Assembly (NCBI GenBank): GCA_028023455.1
Contig: JAQFVV010000030.1
Location: 3,306,501-3,370,500, forward strand
Direction: 5' to 3'
Length of the DNA: 64,000 bases
DNA from: Epiperipatus broadwayi
Lineage: Eukaryota > Onychophora > Udeonychophora > Euonychophora > Peripatidae
Shown: in pieces, positions 35,216-45,942 of the stretch
How the letters are laid out: each line of letters begins with the position of its first letter
How positions within the stretch are numbered: position 1 is the first letter of the stretch
The notes under the pieces: generated by a model
Seen by the model: the letters and a program-made list of their open reading frames with translations, nothing else
Database searches by the model: none
What the model was told of the DNA's origin: nothing
Made by a program: the position numbers and the translations under genes

Positions 35216-35292
35216 GCCATATATGAAAAATGTAAGAAAATTCTGTTAAAATTGTACTGCAAACAATATTAGCGTTAGGAAAGTAAAACGTT

Positions 35293-35386
35293 GTCAAGCG
35301 TTGGTGGTCTAGTGTTTAGCGTAGCTGCCTTCCAAGCATCTAGCCCGGGTTCACTTCCCGGTCAGTGCATTTGACATATGAAAAAA
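35293..35386 (+). mobile_element. Minimal tRNA-Gly-derived SINE, copy 1
   Basis: A 5-base leader (GTCAA), a 72-base tRNA-Gly body (35298-35369), the tail TTTGACATATG and a short A-rich end. It is flanked by a 14-base duplication with one mismatch, GAAAGTAAAACGTT (35279-35292) and GAAAGTAAAAAGTT (35387-35400). The duplication and A-rich end show that it was retroposed. Confidence 0.8.
35298..35369 (+). tRNA. tRNA-Gly(TCC)-like body (retrosequence, probably pseudo)
   Basis: A cloverleaf can be drawn. Acceptor GCGTTGG pairs with TCAGTGC using three wobbles, the anticodon loop is CTTCCAA with one mismatch in its stem, and the T stem is CCGGG/CCCGG. The B box reads GGTTCACTTCC, with C in place of the invariant A58. 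That C is shared by the two other copies at 60687 and 61170. Confidence 0.65.
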
Positions 35387-35400
35387 GAAAGTAAAAAGTT

Positions 35401-37224
35401 CAGTAATGTCATTTTAAACCAAATAAATTATCTATACTTTTAAATGATGTGAGTTATAAAAACTTATTATTATTTCTATGTTAAAATACGGTAAATTCAA
35501 AAATATAAAGGATATCGAATGTGGATAAAAATATGATGTCTTCATATTTGCAAGGAAGTTTGATCAACTTGTAAAATGATGTTAAAAGGAAAATTATATA
35601 TATATAATAATATTCAAACATTTTGGGTTATAAAAAAAGAAAGAAATGAGCTTAAAATGCTATAGAATAAAAGTCACGTTGTTAATTACGCCATTTCCAA
35701 CTTTTTATCTTGTTGAATATTTCAAAAAGCTGGTTTGAGATTATTTTTAACTAGTTTTAAATTTAATATAAACAAGTTGGGTCAACCTTATCAATATCAA
35801 GGATCATATTAATAATATTTATTTATTTTTGGATGTTAATTTTAGAGTTATATGTTATTTTTGTGAAATCTGTATTTTGAATTAAAAGAAACAAAATATG
35901 ACTTTTTTTTTTTATAAAATGTAAAATATAAAAAATAAAATATAAAACATAAAATAATAAGAGAAGGGAGCAATATGTCTGCCAATACTAGTAAAGGAGG
36001 CGATAATTCTGAAGAGGTTGAAAAATACTGCCTTATGGCAATGAGAAATTATATATCCATTATTTTTAATTTACAAGACATTTTAAAAACTTTATCAGAC
36101 ATCATATTCGATTAAAATCAATACATCTTTGTTAATACTTTTTTTAATATTGTATATCAATTACTTTTTAGTTATTTGTTTTTTTATGGATAATGAATTT
36201 AGTCGTGATAATATATTTGAAGGCAAACAGTTTTTTTTTTTTTTTACTTTTTCTACTGTTTAACTAACTATAAATAAATATCTCAGAAAATATTAATTAA
36301 AATGTTGGTCATAAAATCATAATGCAAATAAAAACTTTATGTATATAATATATTATAATGTTAATATTTTATGTCACAATAAATAAACTCTACTCACTTA
36401 GTATTAATATAAAAAAAACAATCTATTTTGACTATAGAGAGCAAATTTTGAACAATTTTTGGTCAGAAGCATGACAAGAAGGAATGTTAGGCAAGTAAGG
36501 TTTCATCTAAAAGATGTTGAAACAAGTATTAAAATAAAGGACATTGTCTGCATGTGGCATGACAGAAAGCCAAATCATCATAATTTTACTCTTTTGTGTT
36601 GAACAGATCATCGGCCCAAGCTAAAAAAACTCATTCTATGTGGTTGAGTTTTTAAATGTCATAAATATGAGTCTCCAGAATCAGGAAGGTATAGGTAATG
36701 GAGAAGGTAAATTTACCATGCCAAACAAACAATTAAACAAAATGAAAAATGAGCATCGACTGATGTATTAATATAAATGAAAATCAAAGATTCAAATCCT
36801 GTGAAGAGAATGGTGAAAGAGAAGAAGCACTAGTAACAAAGATGTTTGGGAAGTTTCTCAAGCCCAAGGAAACCAGGCACTCTGGAAAAATTCCCAGAGC
36901 CATATCCAGAACCTAATACAGAAACAGATTGGAATAGACCCAGAAAATGAAGAGAATGGGGCTCTAAACTAGCATGAGAAAATCAGCAGTGACCCAAAAG
37001 ATAGCAGATTATATCTCAAATCCACTTGGATGAGGATTCTATCACCACTGTGAAAGTATCTGAATAGATACAAAACTTGATTATAAAACAATGAAGGAAG
37101 GCTTATTCTCTGCAGATCTTCAAGCTATTAAAAAACAAATGATTTAAGGAGAAAATTACTTGTAATGTGTTAAAATTTAAAATAGATGGCAATAAGGTAA
37201 GTGATGGTTAAAATTGCAAAAGAA
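35401..37224. other. A+T-rich DNA, one less biased stretch
   Basis: About 36780-37060 is less A+T-rich, with a frame containing EENGEREEALVTKMFGKF. It resembles decayed coding DNA, but no family was recognised. The rest is featureless. Confidence 0.45.
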
Positions 37225-37237
37225 TAAATTACCAGCT

Positions 37238-37557
37238 GTATTTTTATATTGGACTACTTCCATCATATAATATGTGTATTGAATGTATTTAGAAAAATTT
37301 AACTTTATTTAAATATTCCAAATACATTCAATTGCTAGTAATATCACATCAAACAGGTTAGTATATGCACAACATTTTAGTATTATTCTCTCCTCTTCTT
37401 CAGGTGTTGCTGGACTTACTAACAGTTGAATGTATTTGGAATGTTTAAATAAATTTAATTTTTTCAAAAGACATTCAATACACATATTAGATGATGAAAA
37501 TAGTCCAATATAAAAATACAACTAGAACACCATCATCACAAACCTTCAGGAAAACAC
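37238..37557. mobile_element. Foldback retroelement with 13-base duplication
   Basis: A 320-base unit flanked by an exact duplication TAAATTACCAGCT (37225-37237 and 37558-37570). Its arms (about 37238-37345 and 37410-37524) are reverse complements (GTATTTTTATATTGGACTA, TGTGTATTGAATGT, ATTCCAAATACATTCAA). On the minus strand the loop reads CCTGAAGAAGAGG and later CTAAAATGTTGTGC, which resembles a decayed PLE hammerhead pattern. The 70-codon minus-strand frame here is not a gene. Confidence 0.82.
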
Positions 37558-37570
37558 TAAATTACCAGCT

Positions 37571-39999
37571 TTTTAAAAAGCAAGAGTAATTTTTATTGCT
37601 AATATTAAAAAAATAGTAATAATATTAGTTGATGCTAATAGATATAAAACATATAACCAGAATTGTTAGATTGATTTCTGCTGAGAATGGATTTTTTTTG
37701 TTAAAGTTTGTTTAGATATGTTCTACTTCTATTGATGTATTAGAGTTTGGTCATGCACAAAAGGCATTATGTTTTTATGAGATGTATATTGTCTTAGTTG
37801 CTGCCACAACACTTTTTTTTTATAATTTAGTCACCCATCTGAAAGGCTCAGGAAAAGCAAAGTGTGGCTTGAATGTTTGTTGAAAATGGAGCAAAGCTTT
37901 ATATATTGGTCTCATAATGCATTACTGGTGTATTGTGGGTATATTACCAGAATTCAAACTGAGATAATCCTTCTAGTGTTCATACTTCACTGTACATATT
38001 AAAGTCCTATGGATAAATTTTTAATGAACTTAGAGTTTAAATCCTTTCCATACTTTTTACAGTTTAATATTAAGAAAATCTCTGAACAGTGAAATGGTGG
38101 ACATATGTGTTCTGTTTATTTTTATATTGGAATATTCATAAAACAATATTTTAAAAAAATGCATGGAGTGTAAAAACAGAAAAATAAATTAAAGTCAAAT
38201 TTCACAGTAGAGATAGAAATGAAAAATGAAAAGTTACTGTTCCATCATCCCATTTTAAAAAGAGTGGATTTGTAACTGAAACAAACCTGATAGCAACTCA
38301 TATTAGTTACATTATAAAGCAGCATAGGAAAAATAAATAAATGTATAAATTGCCATATGTATATGAGTGTGTATTATATATAACATATACATCACTTAAG
38401 TATATCAGTTTAGGCAATTAAAAAAAAAAATGGCCTATTTAATTTTTTAATATAATGTTATTAAAAAATTTTATAAAGGAGATGTACTATGTAAAATTGA
38501 AACAATAAAATTATATTCATATTATGCAATGGAAGAAAGGAAATAGTTTTGATGTAGACAAGAATTTGAATTCCTTCGTTTATAAAAATATAAAAGTACG
38601 TGGTGATCTTTTAAGATTTTCTATTGGATAGAGTTTTAAATAAATAATTTACATTTTCTTATATTAAATTGAATCGCAAATTTAAATATGATATTGAAAT
38701 TATAGGTTATTAAAATTAAGAAAGTTATTGATTAATTTTTAAAAGTCATTAATGATTTTTTCTTTTTTTTCATCACTGGCATAAAGGAAAAAAGGGGGAA
38801 ATGAAACTATATTTTTATATCATAATTTAAGGGGATGAAGAAAATTTTATCAATAAACATTTGTTATAAATAAATAGATGTTAAATCTTGTAACTAGGTT
38901 TTGATAGACCTGTTGTTTGGAAAATACACTGTTGAAAACAATGAAAAGTATGAAAAACAACACAGGGCAGAAATGAACAACTATGACAGTTTAGTTATTC
39001 AAAGCCTTAAATTAAGAAGTAGTGTTACAGTGATTCCATGAAGAAAAGAGAAACCATTGGGTAAAACAGTTTGGATCATCATGTCTGATTGATATCAAAA
39101 GTATTTTTTAATACTAAGATTGACTATAGCAAGTATGGAATTAGCTAGAGGAAGACTATCTAGCATGTGTGGCTAGAAAACTAACAGCAGCAACAATCGT
39201 AGTACTTAAAGTAATGCAATTGAACTCAGAGACCAACACTGAACTTTTCTAAAACTAGCTATAATGTGCTTTAATCATGCTGTGAGAATAAAAATGGATA
39301 TGCCATAAGACCTAACAATATCTACTGCATACCCTATCTAACATCACTAATGTCCATGTAGGACAACTACTATCCTGAATAAACTAATTAAGGTTTATTT
39401 ATAAATATAGTAAAAGAACGATATCTGCAGAAAATCATGATTTTGAACTTTGCAAACTTTACACTTGATAAGATCTTATCAATAAAAATATTCTAAGACC
39501 TTAATTTAAAATATCTGTAATAATTATTATTTTTATTATCTTTACTGTTTTGTATTATATTTATTGTACTTAGTAATAGTTGCCAATACATAAGCAACAA
39601 GTTTATATATCTATTGTTAATAAATTAACTTATTTTTATTAATAATCAATTTATTTTGTGTTTCTTATCAAACTTAATCAAAACATTGTGCTACTAACAT
39701 CCAATACACAATTAATTTCCACACCTTGAGAAATCAGGCAATCCTCTAGGAGATTTTCAGAAATAACAGTAATAATTTATAAATGATGATGATGAGACAT
39801 TAATAAATTTCCAGAAGTGAACTTTATAGAAGGTTTGGTGTCTTAAAGTTTCATTTTTTTATTTATTAAAACTAGAAAAACAAATTACAATTAGTTTTGA
39901 ACATAATTGTACTTAGTTTAATCTTCAGTGCAGAGTTAAGTCACAATCATCGTCACCACATATATTTGGTTAATATTATTGTTTATATTTGAATTTTAT
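37571..39999. other. A+T-rich DNA, nothing recognised
   Basis: No reading frame or repeat could be supported. A few GAT repeats lie at about 39785. Confidence 0.45.
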
Positions 40000-40028
40000 A
40001 TAAAGAGTTTGCAAATAAGTTGTTAACA

Positions 40029-40235
40029 AGCTTTGCAGAATGTCCCTAACCCCAGACTGTTTTCTGCTACTGGCTTCCTCAGTGAGGTGCTAGGATATAG
40101 CTTTGCAGAATGTCCCTAACCCCAGACTGGTTTCTGCTACTGGCTTCCTTGGTGAGGTGCTAGGATATAGCTTTGCAGAATATCCCTAACCCAGGCAAGT
40201 TTCTGCTACTGCTTCCTTGGTGAAGTGCTAGGATA
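40029..40235 (-). repeat. Three tandem 70-bp hammerhead-like units
   Basis: Units start at 40029, 40099 and 40169 with AGCTTTGCAGAATGTCCC and end with GTGCTAGGATAT. On the minus strand unit 1 has CTGAGGA but GAAAA. Unit 2 has GAAAC and GTC but CCAAGGA in place of CTGAGGA, and unit 3 has GAAAC with a 1-base deletion nearby. No single unit has a complete core, so they look inactive alone. Confidence 0.75.
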
Positions 40236-40260
40236 TATCCTAGCACTTCACCAAGGAAGC
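40211..40260. repeat. Perfect 50-bp palindrome
   Basis: GCTTCCTTGGTGAAGTGC, TAGGATA and then the exact reverse complement: 25-base arms with no spacer. It is where the third direct unit meets the inverted fourth unit. Confidence 0.95.
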
Positions 40261-40385
40261 CAGTAGAAGAAACCAGTCTGGGTTTAGAGATATTCTGCAA
40301 AGCTTGTTAAGAGCTTATATGTGAGCTTTTTATATAACATTTGTATTACAAGCTTGTTTAAATTAGGTCATGTGACATCTGACTT

Positions 40386-41009
40386 GATTTTTTTGTAATT
40401 TGAATTTAATCATTTTTATTTAAATGTAATTTAACTATTTAATAAATATTTACTCTTACTTACCTAATGTTTCATTATATTAGGAGCATTCAAAAATGTC
40501 CATTTATATATATATATATATGTAAATTTATAAATAAATATTAGAAAATACAGTAATATTATATATATATATAATGTGTATTATTATTATGCATTAACTA
40601 ACCATATTAATTATTGATTAAATACTTTTGTTAATAAAATTTATTCTTTACTCTTTATTCTTAATTCAGTACATTCTATTTGCTTATATAACTGACATTA
40701 TTGGGATTAAATAATTGACATCATGTATTCATTAACCAAGGAGATATGTATTTTTACTGACTAAGTTTTATAGCCAAGTTGTAATGTATACAAAATGTAA
40801 GCAGATTTACGGATTTGGTGTCGATGCCTAGAGAGTAGACGAAGTCCAAAATAAAGATATATTTTCTCTGGAGGTATATGTATAATGAAATAATATTTTA
40901 ATTTTAGTTTTATATACATATATGCTTGAAGTTATTTTAATTGTCTATAATATAATTATTTACATAAAAATATATATTTTGATGCAGTTATGAATATGCT
41001 GTAATGAAT
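40386..41009. other. A+T-rich DNA, nothing recognised
   Basis: Short (TA)n runs at about 40507 and 40560. No gene. Confidence 0.5.
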
Positions 41010-41017
41010 CTTTAAGA

Positions 41018-41204
41018 CAGCAGTTCTCACCTTGTGGGTTGTGACCCCTTTAAGGGTTGAACTACCCTTTCACAGGGCTTTCCTAGACCATTGGAAAACA
41101 CATATTTTCGATTCATAACAGTAGCAAAATTAAAGGTTGGGGGTCACCACAACATAAGGAACTGTCTTAAAGGGTCATGGCATTAGAAAGGTTGAGAGCC
41201 ACTG
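41018..41204 (+). mobile_element. SPIN-type hAT MITE
   Basis: Begins CAGCAGTTCTCACC and ends GGTTGAGAGCCACTG, with the internal landmarks GTGACCCCTTTAAGGGTTG, CTTTCACAGGGCT, GATTCATAACAGTAGCAAAA, GGTTGGGGGTCACCACAACA and GGAACTGTCTTAAAGGGTC. This matches the SPIN (SPace INvaders) family as I know it, a hAT element notable for horizontal transfer among tetrapods and reported from a few invertebrates. The flanks CTTTAAGA (41010-41017) and CTCTAAGA (41205-41212) form an 8-base target duplication with one mismatch, close to the nTCTAGAn preference of the family. It is non-coding, short and diverged from the consensus. Confidence 0.88.
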
Positions 41205-41274
41205 CTCTAAGAAATGATTACTTTTGTAGCATTATATTTTGACATAATGCAGAAGCATCAAATTGATATCCCTA

Positions 41275-41345
41275 TACATGTCATTAAAACCAGTCAACAC
41301 TTAGACAATCCCAATATCAATAACAACCAACAATTTCAAAATGTA
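41275..41345 (+). pseudogene. PLE-c type fragment
   Basis: AAAACCAGTCAACACTTAGA and CAACAATTTCAAA match, in reverse complement, the segment upstream of the GIY-YIG domain of PLE-c at 30225-30290. It is a short isolated fragment. Confidence 0.6.
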
Positions 41346-43635
41346 ACTGACAGAATGTGGATTCTGTTTTGATAATGCTCAATGAATATGGATGGCAAAT
41401 TGTAATTGTCTAAATGGGAGATAGACCGCTTAATAATAACCTACAGATTTAAGCATCAAAATTGTAACTGTATGAATGGAAACATTTAATTGAGATGCTA
41501 AATAAATGAAGAAAGAAAAACTGGTGCTCTTTTAGTACACGATCTTCGCCATTTTGAATTTCAAAAACGACCAAAAACGTCATTGACACATCTTAATGAT
41601 AAAGAAAGGAATACATACAATGTATATAAAGAAAAGCTTAGTTTAATATTTTATTAGCATATATACATTGTATGTATTTATTTCCAATTACATTTTTCTG
41701 AGAAACGTTTTTAAAAAATTGAAGTCTTATTATTTCTAAGTAATAGATCTAACTTCAAAATTACTATAAAAAATAGATTAATGAGACTCAAAATTACTTG
41801 TTAAATATAATTCAGAAACAAAGAGGAAGTTTCATTGAATCTGGATTACATTTTGAAAAATAAATAATTTATTGTAATATCTTAATCTTCTAACATTCAG
41901 TTTAAACAAGTAATCATAGTTGTGTTTCAATATTCTCAGGTTAAATTAATTAATAAAATCAAGCATTATACTATAACTCACTAATGCAGATAAATGATGC
42001 AATCTTTAAAGAAAAATAAACGAAGTCAATCTTTTAAATAAAATAATTAGTTCATATTTTATTTATAGATATCTGTGAGAATGACAAAAAAAAACAAAAT
42101 AAAAGCATAACAATAATGCCATTTCATCACATAGGCTTTTAAATTAATTTATTAACATCATATATTAAATAAATACACTATTTATATGTTTGCACAGGGT
42201 GTATTTTATATCTTATAGATAAATATTTTAGATATATCATTAAACAATACATGATAGTAGTGATAATTTAGCCTAATAATGAGCAAATATTTCAGAAATC
42301 AGAAAGTTACTCTTTGATGAATAAAGCAAATTCTTCAACTCAACAAAAAAATCTTCAGATTAAAACATGTATTCCTTTTCATTATTACCACGCATAATGT
42401 GGCCATGAATTTTCAAATTATAAACATCTGGTTCCAGCTTAAAACTACTGGAAATCTATGCAGTCTATTCATGCACTTTTTACATATTCATTTCCATCTT
42501 TCTATTTTCAGAAAAGATAAGTTTCATTTTTCTATGATACAAATTAATAATTTTATGATAATTTCTGTGATCAAGTAAATTGAATTTTTTTGTCTTTCAG
42601 TTATTTTATTTTTAATGTAATTCGAATCGTCCTGAAATTTATATCAGAAAAAATACAAGATTTTACCAATGTGTTTAGTTGAATGAATGTTATATTTGAT
42701 AAAAACATATACGAAAAATTATTATTGAAACTAACATATACACTGATCAAAAAAATAGCTCATGATTGTGTAAATTTATATCATGAATTATCTGCATTTT
42801 TGGTACAATGTGGGCTTGGGTCCAGATGTCCAGTATATGAATTAGCTGATACCTGAACTTCTGATATGAAACATAATTTGCAAATATTATGACCTGATTT
42901 AGATTTTTTTCTATGTCTTGTCTACATTTTAACAATAATAAAAATACACAAATGCTAAAAGTAAAGATTTTGACAGTATATAAATTTAGGTTGACTATAG
43001 ACTACTGCAATGTAAATTTCAAAGCTGCATATCAAATGCAGTTGATGAAGCTATTACTAAATTTATGGTCATAGTAGCATGAAGCAATATGAACCCTCAA
43101 AACCTATAAAAATAGAATAAATAATACTATCTTGCACTGACTCTAAACTACTAACTTATGTACCTCAAGCTTAATTCTATAATGAATTTAGTATTTCATT
43201 TACTTTTTATTTTACTTTGTATATAGTAACTATTTTAGTAGTAATTTTTAATAAATTACAAACTATTGAAGTTCTTTATTATAATATTCAAATTATACTA
43301 ATTATTGATCAATATTAACTACTTGTTATAAGGGATGTTATTAGAGATGATATTTTTATTGCAAACCCCTGTATGGAAAAACATTTTAAAGGGCTACAAA
43401 AAATGAAAAGTACTAATAATATCTTTACTCTATGAAGTGTTCAAGAAATGGATTATCTTAGGTAAGTGTTATTATATACCTAATTTATCAGAAATTTAAT
43501 GATGAATGTAATTAACCTACTAACAAAATTATACTTTTAAAATGTATGCATGATAATTTTGAATTTATGAAATAATATGAAAATATTTTATTTATATAGC
43601 ATGATGTTTTTATATAAATTATAAATAATAACATA
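41346..43635. other. A+T-rich DNA, nothing recognised
   Basis: A small imperfect inverted repeat, ATACATACAATGTATATA against its complement, lies at about 41610-41683. No gene. Confidence 0.5.
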
Positions 43636-43800
43636 GCTTAAACCACAGCTCATGTGCTTTACAGATGAAACACTATTTAAACTGAATACTCTTCTTTCTA
43701 AACACAAGATAAAGTCCTTTTAAAAGACAGAATAAATCACTCTATTTTTTTATCTGAGTTATATGTATGGGCCAACTCTGAAGCATTTGGAACCAAGAAC
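43636..43800. repeat. Diverged single arm of the 5746-6116 foldback family
   Basis: Blocks in the same order as 5746-5900: CATGTGCTTT, CACAAGATAAAGTC, AAAAGACAGAAT, TGTATGGGCCAA and AAGCATTTGG. The partner arm is missing. Confidence 0.6.
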
Positions 43801-45848
43801 GGGAAGATTTTGATTATTTTAAAATAATATGAAAATAATTATTAGAAATATTAACTTTTATTCTTTTTTTATCACTTTGAATATCAATGACTATATTTTT
43901 TTCAGCTTAATTATATTCTTTGGTGTTTTATGTTTTAAACAACATATATTATGTCATTTTTGAAAAATACAAACTTAAGTTATGATAAAATTTGTGTCTT
44001 AACATAATTTTTTAAATATTCAATATGGCTGCTTTTCCAGTGAAGAGGTTAAACTATATCTTTTTAACAAAAACTAAGTATGAACTAGGGTTTGGGGGTT
44101 GATTCCTTTTATTCAGTGGCAAGACATTTTTTAATATGATATGGGCATCACTACATGTATACAATGCTTAACTTTATAGCATTTAATAGGTATCCAATAA
44201 TCATAAACTTTTTAAAAGACTTTGAATTAATTTTAAATTATAAAGATATATTATATTTCTCATATTTGTCTAATTGTTTTAAATATCTAGAGTTATCTTG
44301 TTCAGTAAAAGTTCTCATAAGAAACAAAATATAATAAAAGAATATACAGTTAGAATATTAAATTTATGATTAACATTTAGTATAAGGGTGTGATATTGGT
44401 TATTTGTACTATGAAAACCAGTTTTAAATATTAAAGCCAATAATTATTTAGGGATAACTCATAATACCTGACATTTTATGTTTTATTGATCTATTAATTT
44501 AATACTATGTTTATGTAATTAAGGGTATCTAAAGTATATAGTTATAATATTTATAAATATTATCCTTCTTATTTATCCACATAGGTACTTTCTATATTTT
44601 ATAAAGATTATACTTATGACAGTGATACTTATATAAATATTGTTATTCAATTAAGTTATATACCTGACAATATTGTATTTTCATTTTATTCATAATGTGA
44701 GTTTGATAAGCCTCTTATAGAATGGCACCAGTACCTATTGGGATAAAGTTAATTAAAGCCATATTTTAGAAAGAATATTATGTGGAGTTCATGTTTTGCT
44801 TTTGTATGAAATAACCTAGTTTATAAATCCAATACCTAGAAGAAATGGATCTTATTATTTAATTAAAGTTGCAATAAAACAATCTTTTATTTTTTCATTA
44901 TTTATAATTAAGTCTTTTGAATAGATCTTGACAACATTCTCCAATAAAGTGTTTTGTTTTACATCACATCAAAATACACCACACATTTAGTTATTAATAA
45001 AGTAGGAATTATTTTTTTAATTAAAGACATCACAACAATATGTATAATCATAGTAGAGAATTTGTTATTATTGTTATTTCATTTATTTAAATATTTTTAT
45101 TATTTTTTATTGTTAGTAAATTAATTATATATTTTGTTAATTATCTGGTCTTTGTAATTAACTAGTTAGTATTCATCATCTACTAATTTTATAAATAAAT
45201 ATGGTCACATGATTTTATTTGCTTAAGATATCAGTTAAATACAATAAAATATGCATTGCTATTTAATCATATCAATAATAATGGATAATTTTAAAGATTT
45301 AAAATTTTAATAATAGTATTTACTGTATTTTAATCTTATAATCCTGAGATGACTTTAAATCAAATTTATACAATATGAAAGCTTAGAACAAACTTGCTTG
45401 TTTAAATATATGAATGTTATAGAACTTATTTGTTCTTATAAATCCACAGTTATATTTTAAATTACAATAGAACCAAAAAATGTTATTGTGATTAGTTATA
45501 AATACACATCTATATAGTGCTTCCTTAAAATACATATTTGTTTATTATAGACGGTCTCATAAAGTGGCCATCCAAGTGTTTCTAAGTTAAGCTCAACATT
45601 AAGATGATCACCAGTCAGTAGGAGGCCCTGTTATTATCCTACTGTTGGTTTAAAATTATTTTGTTACAATATATATAATAAAACTGTTAATATTAAAATA
45701 GAAATATTAAAAATTCATGAATTTTGGATCAAATTAAAATTTTTCTCAGTTGATAATTATTAGAAAAGTAACTGAAAATATTTCTGTAATTTTATAATTA
45801 TTATATTATTTTCTATTATCTAACAGTTTTGGTTGTTAATTATTTCAG

Positions 45849-45849
<1 letters not shown>
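43801..45849. other. A+T-rich DNA, nothing recognised
   Basis: About 45550-45640 is less A+T-rich, but nothing in it was recognised. Confidence 0.45.
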
Positions 45850-45895
<46 letters not shown>

Positions 45896-45908
45896 ATAAA
45901 TATTGTAT

Positions 45909-45942
<34 letters not shown>
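45850..45942. repeat. (TA)n microsatellite
   Basis: Two long (TA)n runs separated by CTATAAATATTGTATACA. Confidence 0.95.

Larger units (their letters stand above)
40000..40385. repeat. PLE-type foldback repeat, group 2, with triplicated core
   Basis: Outer arms (TAAAGAGTTTGCAAATAAG... and the reverse complement near 40310) enclose three direct 70-base units followed by one inverted unit. It ends with GTTTAAATTAGGTCATGTGACATC, shared with 25130-25165. It is the same group as 24989-25121. Confidence 0.8.

Noticed and set aside
41607-41683. Short inverted repeat as a MITE
   Set aside because: Arms of about 20 A+T-rich bases are expected by chance here, and no duplication or second copy was seen.
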